From positions 1,283,623-1,347,622 of the forward strand of contig JAEPNK010000001.1 of NCBI GenBank assembly GCA_017643495.1: DNA of 64,000 bases. Direction: 5' to 3'. A model generated the notes under the pieces. It was not told the DNA's origin. It was given only the letters and a program-made list of their open reading frames with translations, and ran no database searches. The translations under genes were made by a program, and so were the position numbers. Position 1 is the first letter of the stretch, and every line of letters begins with the position of its first letter. This DNA comes from Rhizobiaceae bacterium (GTDB lineage Bacteria; Pseudomonadota; Alphaproteobacteria; Rhizobiales; Rhizobiaceae). This document shows positions 1-9,088 of the stretch, piece after piece.

Positions 1-1
1 A

Positions 2-370
2 GGCATTCGCGATTGCGGTTCTTTTGTCGGAAAGCAGGGATTTGTGTGGCGCATTTCATGCACACCCTCTGAAGGGCATCGCATTGTCGCCGATATCGGA
101 AATTCCTTGCCGGTCGAAGCTGTCTATGATTGGCAGGGTGGTCTGGTCTGGTTGCTTGTGGAGGACGAGAAACCCAATGCCCGGCTTGTGCGTTCATCTG
201 TTTTCAATCACGGCGGGGGGCATGCCACGCTCATCCGGGCAGATGCTGCAACACGACAGTCGGTGCCTGTCTTTGAACCGCAGCCAGGTGCGCTCGGTCG
301 CCTGAGTAAGCGTTACAGGGAAAATTTCGACCCGTTCGGCATACTTAATCCCGGCCGCATGGGAGCATAG
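2..370 (+). CDS. glcE: Glycolate oxidase subunit GlcE, C-terminal part
   Basis: This is the end of a protein that starts before the window; the frame is open from base 2. The visible 122 residues carry the C-terminal signature of GlcE-type FAD-binding oxidase subunits: a WRIS motif, then DWQGGLVWL, and the terminal FDPFGILNPGRM segment typical of GlcD/GlcE-family flavoproteins. GlcE works with GlcD and GlcF to oxidise glycolate to glyoxylate and pass electrons to the membrane quinone pool. The stop lies 8 bp before glcF, which supports one operon. The FAD-binding N-terminal domain is outside the window. Sequence evidence is good for the family; that the substrate is glycolate rather than another 2-hydroxy acid is inferred from the neighbour. 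Confidence 0.88.
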   Translation, partial: GIRDCGSFVGKQGFVWRISCTPSEGHRIVADIGNSLPVEAVYDWQGGLVWLLVEDEKPNARLVRSSVFNHGGGHATLIRADAATRQSVPVFEPQPGALGRLSKRYRENFDPFGILNPGRMGA

Positions 371-378
371 GGGCTATC

Positions 379-1680
379 ATGCAGACCAGTTTTTCGATTG
401 CACAACTTGCCGATCCGGCAATCAGGGAAGCCGACAGCATTCTGCGCAATTGCGTCCATTGTGGTTTCTGTACGGCAACCTGCCCGACTTATGTGACCTT
501 GGGGAGCGAACTCGACAGCCCGCGTGGCCGCATTTACCTGATCAAGGACATGCTCGAAAACGATCGCCCTGCTGATGCACAGGTCACAACGCATATTGAT
601 CGTTGCCTGTCCTGTCTTTCCTGCATGACAACCTGCCCTTCAGGTGTGCATTACATGCACCTTGTGGATCATGCCCGGGTACACATAGAAAAAACGGGAA
701 AGCGCCCCTTTCTCAATCGAATGACAAGGAACATGCTGGCCGCAGTGCTGCCTTTCAGGGAGCGTTTTTCCGCAGCAATCTGGTTCTCTAGGTTTGGCAA
801 GCCCTTTGCATTCCTGTTCGACCGGATAGGCCCGCTGAAGCCGATTGCTGCGATGTTGCGTCTGGCACCAAAGAATGTCGACGAACAGACCCGGTTTGTA
901 AAACCCGGCATATTTGCCTCCAGTGGCGTGCAAAAAGCGCGCGTCGCGATGCTTACCGGCTGCGCCCAACCGCTGCTCGATGCAGAAATCAATGAAGCAT
1001 CCATCGAATTGCTGAACAGGTTGGGGGTCGAAGTCGTCCTTCCAGAGGGAGAAGCATGTTGCGGGTCTCTTGTCCATCATATGGGGCGTGAGGAACAGGC
1101 CCTGGCTTCCGCCCGTCACATGGTTGATGTCTGGTCTCGTGAAATTGAGCAGGGCGGGCTTGATGCCATTTTGGTGACGACATCGGGTTGCGGCACCACC
1201 ATCAAGGATTACGGCCATATGCTGCGACATGACGAGGCCTATGCGACCAAGGCGGCGCGTGTCTCGGAACTGGCCATGGATATCTCTGAATTCCTTGTGA
1301 CCCTCGACCTGCCGGATCCGGTCGTTCCGCAAAAGGAAATGGCGGTGACCTATCATTCGGCTTGCTCCCTTCAACACGGTCAGAAAATCAGGTCAGCACC
1401 CAAGGAGCTTCTCAAGAAGGCAGGGTTTGCCGTTCGCGAAGCGAAAGAAGCCCATTTGTGTTGCGGATCGGCGGGAACCTACAATATCATGCAGCCGGAA
1501 ATCGCGGACCGTCTCAAGCAACGCAAGGTTCGCAACCTTGCAGAAACCTCACCGGACGTGATTGCTGCCGGAAATATTGGCTGCCTCACGCAGATAGCAA
1601 GTGCTACGCAAACACCCGTTGTGCACACGGTCAAGCTTCTCAACTGGGCCTATGGCGGCGCCCGGCCCCGCGAATTGTAG
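379..1680 (+). CDS. glcF: Glycolate oxidase iron-sulfur subunit GlcF
   Basis: This 433-residue protein has two ferredoxin-type [4Fe-4S] motifs near the N-terminus (C25, C28, C31, C35 and C76, C79, C82, C86, each CxxCxxCxxxCP). Two cysteine-rich CCG domains follow, with CCGSLVHHMG and CCGSAGTYNIMQ. This is the full GlcF layout and the usual length. GlcF carries electrons from the GlcD/GlcE flavoprotein towards quinone. The ATG lies 8 bp after glcE, and the phytanoyl-CoA dioxygenase-like gene begins 12 bp after its stop, so the three genes are probably co-transcribed. Lactate-utilisation LutA and heterodisulfide-reductase-type proteins share the CCG domain, but the doubled ferredoxin motif and the GlcE partner favour GlcF. 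Confidence 0.93.
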   Translation: MQTSFSIAQLADPAIREADSILRNCVHCGFCTATCPTYVTLGSELDSPRGRIYLIKDMLENDRPADAQVTTHIDRCLSCLSCMTTCPSGVHYMHLVDHARVHIEKTGKRPFLNRMTRNMLAAVLPFRERFSAAIWFSRFGKPFAFLFDRIGPLKPIAAMLRLAPKNVDEQTRFVKPGIFASSGVQKARVAMLTGCAQPLLDAEINEASIELLNRLGVEVVLPEGEACCGSLVHHMGREEQALASARHMVDVWSREIEQGGLDAILVTTSGCGTTIKDYGHMLRHDEAYATKAARVSELAMDISEFLVTLDLPDPVVPQKEMAVTYHSACSLQHGQKIRSAPKELLKKAGFAVREAKEAHLCCGSAGTYNIMQPEIADRLKQRKVRNLAETSPDVIAAGNIGCLTQIASATQTPVVHTVKLLNWAYGGARPREL

Positions 1681-1692
1681 TGGAGAAATGCA

Positions 1693-2490
1693 ATGGTACA
1701 CCCGTTGATCAGCCAGAATGACATTGATGCCTTTCAAAGGGACGGGGTTGTGTTGGTGAAAGGGCTTTTTGCCGACCATGTGGAAACCCTTGCCCGCGGT
1801 ATTGAAGTCAACATGCGTGAGCCAGGTCCGTACGCTGCGGAAAATCTCAAGGACGGGGAGGCGGGCCGCTTCTTTGACGATTACTGCAACTGGCAGCGTA
1901 TCCCCGAATTTGAAAAGGTCATCCGGGAATCTGCTGTTGCCCGAGTTGCTGCCGATCTCATGAAGTCACAGACCACCCGGCTGTTTCATGATCATGTGCT
2001 GGTCAAGGAGCCGGGAACATCAAAACCAACACCGTGGCATCAGGACGGACCGTATTACTTTGTGGAGGGTACCCAGAATGTCAGCTTCTGGTCGCCCATC
2101 GATCCGGTACACGAAGCGTCCTTGCGTTGTGTTGCGGGCTCGCACAAATGGGAAAAACCGGTATTGCCGAAACGCTGGCTGGCCGACACAAGTTTTTACC
2201 CCGATGAAGATGCATACATGCCGGTTCCTGACCCTGATGCAGAAGGAATGACTGTTCTGGAATGGCCGATGGAGCCGGGGGATGCTGTTGCATTCAATTA
2301 CGGCATTCTCCACGGAGCGCGGGGTAATGAGAGTGCTTCCAGGCGCAGGGCTTTTTCCGTACGCCTTGTCGGGGACGATGCCCGTTATACCGAGCGTCCG
2401 GGTCCTACTTCTCCTCCCTTTCCTGGTCATGGCATGACCCAGGGCGATCCGTTGAGGGAAGACTGGTTCCCTGTCATTTTCAGCCGCTAG
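1693..2490 (+). CDS. Phytanoyl-CoA dioxygenase (PhyH) family protein
   Basis: This 265-residue protein belongs to the Fe(II)/2-oxoglutarate-dependent dioxygenases. The metal-binding HxD is visible as WHQDG (H116, D118), the distal histidine is in GILHGARGN (H207), and arginines at 217-219 just after it fit the 2-oxoglutarate anchor. PhyH-type bacterial enzymes hydroxylate diverse small substrates, and the sequence does not show which. It follows glcF by 12 bp and precedes a Liv-type transporter, so a role in catabolism of an imported organic acid or amino-acid derivative is plausible but inferred. The start ATG is preceded by a usable GGAG. No signal peptide is seen, so it is cytosolic. Confidence 0.85.
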   Translation: MVHPLISQNDIDAFQRDGVVLVKGLFADHVETLARGIEVNMREPGPYAAENLKDGEAGRFFDDYCNWQRIPEFEKVIRESAVARVAADLMKSQTTRLFHDHVLVKEPGTSKPTPWHQDGPYYFVEGTQNVSFWSPIDPVHEASLRCVAGSHKWEKPVLPKRWLADTSFYPDEDAYMPVPDPDAEGMTVLEWPMEPGDAVAFNYGILHGARGNESASRRRAFSVRLVGDDARYTERPGPTSPPFPGHGMTQGDPLREDWFPVIFSR

Positions 2491-2611
2491 GCCCCTGAAA
2501 ATGCGTGAAATTGTCTAAAACCTGTCCAAAATACCGCTTTTTTCTCTCCCGCAAATGTGATTTAACGAACGCAGCAATTCGCTACAAGAATTGACGATAG
2601 GGAGAAGATTT

Positions 2612-3799
2612 ATGAAAAAAACGCTTTTGGCACTCGCTGCCTCAACCATGCTTTCCACGGCTGCTTTTGCCGAAGAGGGTGCAGTCAAGGTAGGTATCGT
2701 ACTCGGATTTACCGGGCCGATTGAATCCCTGACACCTGCCATGGCGGCCAGTGCTGAACTTGCCATGAAAGAGGTTTCGGATTCCGGCAAGCTGCTCGAC
2801 GGAAAATCAGTCGAGCCTGTCCGTGGTGACTCGACCTGCGTTGATGCTGCTGCTGCAACCGCTGCTGCCGAACGTCTTGTAACATCCGACAAGGTTGTTG
2901 GCATCATGGGCGCTGACTGTTCCGGTGTAACTGGCGCAATCCTGCAGAACGTGGCTCGTGCAAACGGTGTGGTGATGATTTCACCTTCTGCAACATCACC
3001 TGCGCTTTCTGATGCTGAAGATGATGGCCTGTTCTTCCGTACTGCCCCTTCCGATGCACGTCAGGGCCAGGTATTGGCGGAAATCCTGAAGGATAAGGGT
3101 GTTTCTTCTGCTGCGATCACGTACACAAACAACGACTACGGCAAGGGGCTTGCTGAATCGATCCAGAAAAACTTTGAAGCCAATGGCGGCAAGGTTACAA
3201 TTTCCGCTTCCCACGAAGATGGCAAGGGTGACTATTCCGCAGAAGTTGGTGCGCTGGCCCAGGCTGGTGGCGATGTTCTGATCGTTGCGGGATATCTTGA
3301 CCAGGGCGGTAAGGGTGTGATCCAGGGTGCGCTCGATTCAGGTGCATTCGATACATTCGTCCTGCCTGACGGCATGATCGGTGACTCGCTTCCCATGGCC
3401 ATCGGTGATGCGCTCGATGGTTCTTACGGAACCGTTCCGGGTACAGACAGCGAAGGTGCAGACATCTTCGACAAGATGGCCAAGGATGCCGGCATCAACC
3501 CTGACGCGTTTTCTGCTGAATCCTACGATGCTGCTGCCCTGATGCTGCTTGCCATGCAGGCTGCAGGCTCAAGTGAATCCAAGGATTACAAGGAGAAGGT
3601 AATGGATGTTGCCAATGCTCCGGGTGAGCCGATCCTGCCTGGTGAACTTGGCAAGGCTCTTGAGCTGATCGCTGCCGGCAAGGATGTCGATTATGTCGGA
3701 GCTACGGCAGTGGAACTGATCGGTGGTGGCGAAAGCGCCGGCAACTATCGCGAGATTCTTGTCGATGGCGGCAAGAACACAACCGCACGTTTCCGCTAA
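2612..3799 (+). CDS. ABC transporter substrate-binding protein, LivK/BraC type
   Basis: This periplasmic binding protein of the branched-chain amino-acid family (Peripla_BP_6 fold) starts VKVGIVLGFTGP after a Sec signal peptide MKKTLLALAASTMLSTAAFA. An upstream ATG at 2591 is possible, but the ATG at 2612 follows GGGAGAAG at the right spacing and begins the signal peptide. It is the first gene of a five-gene transporter set (binding protein, two ATPases, two permeases) ending at 7,731. The ligand could be a branched-chain or other amino acid, an amide, or an organic acid; family membership does not settle this. It shares only general family likeness with the second binding protein at 9,089. 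Confidence 0.9.
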   Translation: MKKTLLALAASTMLSTAAFAEEGAVKVGIVLGFTGPIESLTPAMAASAELAMKEVSDSGKLLDGKSVEPVRGDSTCVDAAAATAAAERLVTSDKVVGIMGADCSGVTGAILQNVARANGVVMISPSATSPALSDAEDDGLFFRTAPSDARQGQVLAEILKDKGVSSAAITYTNNDYGKGLAESIQKNFEANGGKVTISASHEDGKGDYSAEVGALAQAGGDVLIVAGYLDQGGKGVIQGALDSGAFDTFVLPDGMIGDSLPMAIGDALDGSYGTVPGTDSEGADIFDKMAKDAGINPDAFSAESYDAAALMLLAMQAAGSSESKDYKEKVMDVANAPGEPILPGELGKALELIAAGKDVDYVGATAVELIGGGESAGNYREILVDGGKNTTARFR

Positions 3800-3820
3800 T
3801 CGGAACATGAACTGAACATA

Positions 3821-3845
3821 CGGCCCGGACACAATTTCCGGGCCG
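3821..3845 (+). terminator. Strong hairpin after binding-protein gene
   Basis: Perfect 9-bp arms CGGCCCGGA and TCCGGGCCG enclose a 7-nt loop, 22 bp after the binding-protein stop. It is followed by TATTGCT rather than a U-run. A hairpin at this place in Liv operons commonly either ends part of the transcripts or protects the abundant binding-protein mRNA from 3' exonucleases. The second Liv operon has a clear terminator at the same relative place. Confidence 0.7.
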
Positions 3846-3937
3846 TATTGCTATCTGCGAGAATTTCAAGTTCCCACAAGGGACAAAGAAGAATTCCGCC
3901 GGAGCAAGGGGGGAAATAGAATTGGGACAGGCAATTC

Positions 3938-4714
3938 ATGATTGTCGTTGAGGATGTTCACAAACATTTCGGCGGTATCCGCGCTGTAAACGGCGCGTCA
4001 CTAACGATAGAAACCGGCTCCATTACCGGCCTGATAGGCCCCAATGGAGCGGGAAAAACCACTCTTTTCAATGTTATTGCGGGGCTTCACAAACCGACCT
4101 CGGGCCGGGTGTTGCTGGACGGTGAGGATATTACGGGCCTGACACCGCATGAACTGTTTGCAAAAGGCTTGTTGCGAACATTTCAGATCGCACACGAGTT
4201 CTCCACTCTGACAGTTCGTGACAACTTGATGATGGTTCCGGCTAACCAGTCCGGAGAAAGCCTTGTCAGTACATGGCTTTCTCCTTCCCGGGTGCGGGCA
4301 GAGGAAGACAAGATCCGGGAACGGGCTGACGAAGTTATCGATTTTCTGCAGATTTCACATGTTGCTGATGAACTGGCGGGCAATCTCTCCGGCGGGCAGA
4401 AGAAACTTCTCGAGCTCGGACGCACAATGATGGTTGATGCGAAAATCGTTTTCCTGGACGAGGTGGGTGCCGGGGTAAACCGGACGCTGCTGAATACAAT
4501 CGGCGATGCCATTGTCCGTCTCAACAAGGAACGGGGCTATACATTCTGCATGATTGAACATGACATGGAGTTCATATCCCGGCTCTGCGATCCGGTGATC
4601 TGCATGGCGGAAGGCAGTGTACTTGCCCGGGGAACGGCTGAGGAAGTCAAGAACAATGAAGAGGTAATCGAGGCCTATCTCGGTACCGGTCTGAAAAACA
4701 AGGCGGCGTCATGA
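3938..4714 (+). CDS. livG: Branched-chain amino-acid-type ABC transporter ATPase LivG
   Basis: This is a 258-residue nucleotide-binding subunit. Walker A is GPNGAGKTT (34-42), the signature is LSGGQ (150-154), Walker B is IVFLDE (170-175) and the switch histidine is in IEHDM (H208). The residue after the Walker B glutamate is valine (LDEVGAGVN) instead of the usual proline, a modest departure from the family. The long loop between Walker A and signature is typical of LivG. It ends in an ATGA overlap with livF, so the two ATPases are translationally coupled and should form the heterodimer that powers the LivH/LivM channel. Confidence 0.92.
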   Translation: MIVVEDVHKHFGGIRAVNGASLTIETGSITGLIGPNGAGKTTLFNVIAGLHKPTSGRVLLDGEDITGLTPHELFAKGLLRTFQIAHEFSTLTVRDNLMMVPANQSGESLVSTWLSPSRVRAEEDKIRERADEVIDFLQISHVADELAGNLSGGQKKLLELGRTMMVDAKIVFLDEVGAGVNRTLLNTIGDAIVRLNKERGYTFCMIEHDMEFISRLCDPVICMAEGSVLARGTAEEVKNNEEVIEAYLGTGLKNKAAS

Positions 4715-5415
4715 GCTTTCTGATCGGTGAAAACATGACAGGCGGGTATGGAAGTGCAGACATTCTGCACGATTGCACGATCGGTGTCGAACAGGGCGAA
4801 ATAGCCGTTGTCGTGGGACCCAACGGTGCGGGAAAGTCAACGGCAATGAAAGCGGTTTTCGGCATGTTGAACCTGCGCAAGGGGCGGGTGCTGCTTGATG
4901 GCGAAGAAATTACCGAACTGACACCCCAGGCCCGGGTCCAGAAGGGAATGGGTTTTGTCCCGCAGACAAGCAATGTCTTTACTTCCATGTCAGTCGAGGA
5001 AAACCTGGAGATGGGAGCCTTCATCCGTGAGGATGATATTGGCCAGACCATGGAGCAGGTTTTCGAACTCTTTCCGATATTGAAGGAAAAGCGTCGCCAA
5101 CCGGCTGGCGAGCTTTCCGGCGGCCAGCGTCAGCAGGTAGCCGTGGGCAGGGCCCTGATGACGAAGCCCAAGGTCCTGATGCTTGATGAGCCGACTGCGG
5201 GTGTTTCGCCGATTGTCATGGATGAGTTGTTTGACCGTATCATCGAGATTGCCCGGACAGGCATCGCCATCCTGATGGTTGAACAAAATGCAAAGCAGGC
5301 CCTCAACATTGCCGACAAGGGCTATGTACTTGTGCAGGGGGAAAACCGGTACACTGATACGGGTGAAGCACTGATGAACGATCCGGAAGTCCGCCGGGCG
5401 TTTCTGGGAGGTTGA
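4711..5415 (+). CDS. livF: Branched-chain amino-acid-type ABC transporter ATPase LivF
   Basis: This 234-residue second ATPase has Walker A GPNGAGKST (36-44), LSGGQ (135-139) and LMLDEP (156-161) with the canonical proline. The short length and PTAGVSP after Walker B are typical of LivF. It overlaps livG by four bases and is followed four bases later by livH. It should pair with the LivG product on the inner face of the cytoplasmic membrane. Confidence 0.92.
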   Translation: MSFLIGENMTGGYGSADILHDCTIGVEQGEIAVVVGPNGAGKSTAMKAVFGMLNLRKGRVLLDGEEITELTPQARVQKGMGFVPQTSNVFTSMSVEENLEMGAFIREDDIGQTMEQVFELFPILKEKRRQPAGELSGGQRQQVAVGRALMTKPKVLMLDEPTAGVSPIVMDELFDRIIEIARTGIAILMVEQNAKQALNIADKGYVLVQGENRYTDTGEALMNDPEVRRAFLGG

Positions 5416-5419
5416 AGGC

Positions 5420-6433
5420 ATGATCGACATATTGAATGCAATTGTGCTGTTGCTGAATTTCCTCGTAATTCCGGGTTTGGCCTACGGTTGCCAGCTTGCA
5501 CTGGGGGCCCTTGGAGTGACGCTGATTTACGGCATTCTCCGCTTCTCGAATTTTGCGCATGGCGAAACCATGGCCTTTGGCGCGATGATCACCATTCTGG
5601 CAACCTGGCTTCTTCAGGGCTGGGGAGTGTCTTTTGGCCCGTTGCCGACTGCGCTTCTGGCGCTTCCCTTCGGGATTGGCGGGGCAGTCATCTTGTGTCT
5701 GGTCACTGACCGGTGGGTGTATCGTTTCTACCGGAAGCAGAAATCAACGCCGGTAATTTACCTGATCGCATCGCTTGGGGTTATGTTCTTCTACAATGGC
5801 TTGATCCGTTTTGTCATTGGACCTGATGATCGCATCTTCACCGATGGTGACCGGTTTATTGTGACAGCTCGCGAGTTCAAGCAGATGACCGGGCTCAATG
5901 AAGGCATGGCCTTCAAGATGACCCAGGGGATCACCGTGATTGTCACGGTCATATGTGTCGCCGCCCTGTTCTGGTTCCTGAACAAGACGCGCACCGGAAA
6001 GTCGATGCGGGCATATTCCGACAATGAGGATCTGGCCCTGTTGTCAGGCATCAATCCTGACCGTGTCGTGATGATTGCCTGGATACTGACAGCGGCACTT
6101 GCAACAATTGCCGGTGCCCTTTACGGGCTCGACAAGAGTTTCAAACCGTTCACTTATCTGCAGCTTCTTTTGCCAATCTTCGCGGCTGCGATCGTCGGGG
6201 GGCTTGGCAGTCCAATCGGTGCAATTGCGGGCGGCTTTGTAATTGCCTTTTCAGAAGTGACCGTGACCTTCGCCTATCGCAAGGTGATCAGTTATGTGAC
6301 ACAGGACAGCGTACAGCCGGACGGGCTGGTTCAACTGCTTTCCACTGACTACAAGTTTGCCGTGTCATTCGCGATACTGGTCATCGTGCTGCTGGTACGA
6401 CCGACCGGCATTTTCCGGGGGCAGACGATATGA
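5420..6433 (+). CDS. livH: Branched-chain amino-acid-type ABC transporter permease LivH
   Basis: This is a 337-residue hydrophobic protein with about eight membrane segments. It has the LivH hallmark LIYGILRFSNFAHGE near residues 35-50 and the coupling region IVGGLGSPIGAIAGG near the C-terminus. A charged insertion around residues 130-160 (FVIGPDDRIFTDGDRF) is longer than in the second LivH of this window and probably lies outside the membrane. It lies four bases after livF and overlaps livM by four bases. Confidence 0.9.
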   Translation: MIDILNAIVLLLNFLVIPGLAYGCQLALGALGVTLIYGILRFSNFAHGETMAFGAMITILATWLLQGWGVSFGPLPTALLALPFGIGGAVILCLVTDRWVYRFYRKQKSTPVIYLIASLGVMFFYNGLIRFVIGPDDRIFTDGDRFIVTAREFKQMTGLNEGMAFKMTQGITVIVTVICVAALFWFLNKTRTGKSMRAYSDNEDLALLSGINPDRVVMIAWILTAALATIAGALYGLDKSFKPFTYLQLLLPIFAAAIVGGLGSPIGAIAGGFVIAFSEVTVTFAYRKVISYVTQDSVQPDGLVQLLSTDYKFAVSFAILVIVLLVRPTGIFRGQTI

Positions 6434-7731
6434 GCATCAATTGGCGCAATGTCGGCATGTTTGCCGTTATGGGTTTGTTGTTCGTCATTGTTGGCGAAGT
6501 TCAAAGCTGGTCCCTGTCCCTGGCTATTCTCAACCTCTGCCTGATCTCGGCAGTCATGTCGTTGGGGGTAAACATACAATGGGGTTATGGTGGCCTGCTT
6601 AATGTAGGGGTCATGGGCTTTGCTGCGCTTGGCGGCCTTGCCGGTGTGCTGGTATCAACGCCGCCTGTCCCTGAGGCATGGGCTGCAGGCGGAGGCATGA
6701 TGCTGCTTGCCGGCCTATTTGCATTGCTCACGATCATTGCCGTTTCCCTGTGCTACTTCAAACTCAGCGGGGGCACACGGGCGCTGGGAATCGTGGTTTC
6801 AGGACTGGTTGGCTACTTTCTGACCCGTTATTTTTTCGACCCGGCTTCCGCAGCTATTGAAGCGGTAGATCCGGCGGCAACCGGTTTTCTCGGCGGTCTT
6901 GGCATGCCGATCATCTTCTCCTGGTTTGTAGGTGGCCTGTTCGCCGCCGGTGCAGCCTGGGCAGTAGGCAAGATCGCACTGGGCCTTCGTTCCGACTATC
7001 TTGCAATTGCTACGCTCGGTATCTCGGAAATCATCGTTTACATGATCAAGAACGAGGACTGGCTTACCCGCGGCGTCAAGAATGTTATCGGCTTGCCGCG
7101 TCCGGTGCCTTACGAGGTCAGCATCCAGCAAAGTCCGTATTTCAGGGATCTTGCCCTCAAGATGGGGGTGTCGGTCGTGGACATGTCATCGGTGATTGTG
7201 AAACTGTCTTATGCAGGACTCTTTACAATTGTGCTTCTGCTTATCCTGTTCCTTTCGGAACGGGCCCTCAACTCCCCGTGGGGCAGGATGATGCGGGCAA
7301 TTCGCGACAATGAAACCGCAGCCGAGGCCATGGGCAAGGATGTCACTGGCCGACATCTCCAGGTCTTTGTCCTGGGGTCGGCAGTGGTTGGCATAGCAGG
7401 TGCCATGCTCACCACAATTGACGGGCAGTTCACTCCGACATCCTATCAGCCATTGCGGTTCACCTTCCTGATCTGGGTAATGGTGATCGTTGGCGGTTCC
7501 GGCAACAACTGGGGCTCCGTTCTTGGCGGATTCGTGATCTGGTTTTTCTGGATCGAGGCAGAACCGATCGGGTTGTGGTTGATGGACCTGATCACATCAG
7601 GCATGGCCTCAGACAGCCCGCTACGCGCACATCTGCTTGAATCGGCTGCCCACATGCGCCTGATGACCATGGGACTGGTCCTGTTGCTTGTGCTCAGGTT
7701 CTCTCCAAGGGGATTGATACCGGAGAAATAG
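6430..7731 (+). CDS. livM: Branched-chain amino-acid-type ABC transporter permease LivM
   Basis: This 433-residue permease partner has the LivM motifs LRSDYLAIATLG and the ATP-coupling segment VIVGGSGNNWGSVLGG. It has several extra hydrophobic segments before the conserved core (residues about 10-150), making it longer than the LivM at 11,583. It is the last gene of the first transporter operon. The stop lies 18 bp from the end of the opposing acyltransferase gene, with no clear bidirectional terminator between them. Confidence 0.9.
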   Translation: MSINWRNVGMFAVMGLLFVIVGEVQSWSLSLAILNLCLISAVMSLGVNIQWGYGGLLNVGVMGFAALGGLAGVLVSTPPVPEAWAAGGGMMLLAGLFALLTIIAVSLCYFKLSGGTRALGIVVSGLVGYFLTRYFFDPASAAIEAVDPAATGFLGGLGMPIIFSWFVGGLFAAGAAWAVGKIALGLRSDYLAIATLGISEIIVYMIKNEDWLTRGVKNVIGLPRPVPYEVSIQQSPYFRDLALKMGVSVVDMSSVIVKLSYAGLFTIVLLLILFLSERALNSPWGRMMRAIRDNETAAEAMGKDVTGRHLQVFVLGSAVVGIAGAMLTTIDGQFTPTSYQPLRFTFLIWVMVIVGGSGNNWGSVLGGFVIWFFWIEAEPIGLWLMDLITSGMASDSPLRAHLLESAAHMRLMTMGLVLLLVLRFSPRGLIPEK

Positions 7732-7749
7732 GGTCAGACCCGCAGGCAA

Positions 7750-8658
7750 TCAGCCGGTTTTGATACGGAAAACGAATTCGCGATCAGCTTGCGGGTATCC
7801 GGTTCGTGGTTCCGGCAATTGCCGGGCCAGGGAAAAGGTCCGGTCACGAAGCACTTTTGTGAGTTCCGTCCTGTTCTTGTATCCGGCAATTTCCTCCGGT
7901 TTGATTGCGTCGCCGATGACAATGTCCATTTCACTGCCGATGCGGCGCGCGGTTTCAAAAAAGAACAGGGCCAGCCTTAGCGTATAACTGTAATGACTGG
8001 CCATTTGGAAAAGCCTTGAATTCTGCCCGCTGAAATAGATCGGGATAACGGTTGCTCCCGACATCCGGATGAGCTTTGTGGAAAACGGGTGCCACGGTGT
8101 ATCCACCGCCGGGCCCCTGAACGGCTTTTCACTCACTGCAACGCCCCCGGCAGGAAAAATGCCTACTGCACCGCCTTGCTGAAGTGACTGCATGGCATGT
8201 TGTCGGGTGCTGATATTGGTAAGTCGGGCTGCTTCATTGCCAGAAAAATCAACCGGCAGGAGGTGACCGGCCGCATCCGGAGCCTGACACAGGACATGAT
8301 TGGCCAGCACCTTGACGTCAGGACGGGCCTTGCGGGCAAGCCAGGTAAGCAGAATGCCATCCAGAACGCCGTAAGGATGGTTGGCGATGAAGACAACCGG
8401 GCCGGTTTTCGGAATGTCACGTAACCGGTTTTCGTCAAACGAAACATTAAGCTCCAGCAACTGGACCGCTGCTTCAAAGAAGTCCTGCTCCTGCACAAGT
8501 CCGTTGGTGAACCTGTCATACAGGAATTTCAGCCGCCGCTGGCCGCCAATTGCTTCAATTCCCCTGATAATACTGCGCTGGAACAGGGAATCGACACCCA
8601 TTGAATAGGTGAAAGCGATGCTGGGGCTTGCTGCAAGGTCTGTAGCCATAGTTTGCAA
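7750..8658 (-). CDS. Lysophospholipid acyltransferase-family protein
   Basis: This 302-residue PlsC-like acyltransferase has the acceptor motif IANHPYGVLDG (a His...Asp catalytic motif) and IFPAGGVAVS in the place of the FPEGTR substrate motif. This NHPYG/FPAGG version is typical of the hemolysin-like or OlsA-type branch that acylates lyso-lipids, including ornithine-lipid precursors. It is encoded opposite to both flanking transporter operons and seems to be a single-gene unit. Three methionines lie near the N-terminus (codons at 8658, 8649 and further in); the first was taken. The substrate is not determined by sequence. Confidence 0.75.
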   Translation of the reverse strand: MQTMATDLAASPSIAFTYSMGVDSLFQRSIIRGIEAIGGQRRLKFLYDRFTNGLVQEQDFFEAAVQLLELNVSFDENRLRDIPKTGPVVFIANHPYGVLDGILLTWLARKARPDVKVLANHVLCQAPDAAGHLLPVDFSGNEAARLTNISTRQHAMQSLQQGGAVGIFPAGGVAVSEKPFRGPAVDTPWHPFSTKLIRMSGATVIPIYFSGQNSRLFQMASHYSYTLRLALFFFETARRIGSEMDIVIGDAIKPEEIAGYKNRTELTKVLRDRTFSLARQLPEPRTGYPQADREFVFRIKTG

Positions 8659-9075
8659 GAAGGCTCCGTTGTTGTGAATCGGACACGTGGCTGTGCCCGG
8701 GGGCTGAAGCCCATTATCAAACCATTGCTACAAATCGGTGACACGGTAAACCGCAGGATTTGAAAAAGGCAGATATCGCCAGTGCCGGAGCGGTTTGACA
8801 TGGAACGATTCTGCAATTTGACCCCGGCTTGGTGCCTTCGTTGTGAAAAATTGTCACCATAAGTTTGAAAATATGCACAGGGGGTTGGATGGCGAAACTG
8901 GCCATGAAACCAAAAAAGAAAGAAAAAACAAATCGGTAAGAAGTTTTCGTATAACCGGTTCAAAAACTGTACCACTAAAGTCCAATGGTAAAGGCCCGGT
9001 TCGTGGTGTTTTTTTGCCGAAGCTATATCGATAGCTGTTTTCCGCGATCCTGATGTATTGCGGTAAACTTCACTC
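8659..9075. other. Divergent intergenic region between acyltransferase and second Liv operon
   Basis: About 420 bp separate the starts of the minus-strand acyltransferase and the plus-strand binding-protein gene. I see no convincing gene here. It holds an A-rich tract (about 8,909-8,933) and should contain both promoters. The segment TATAACCGGTTCAAA near 8,950 contains a short palindrome (ACCGGT), but nothing I can assign to a known regulator. Confidence 0.5.
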
Positions 9076-9088
9076 GGGAGGAGACAAT

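Noticed and set aside
640-1377. Long antisense frame inside glcF
   Set aside because: It is a shadow of a GC-rich coding sequence; glcF has full domain evidence on the plus strand.
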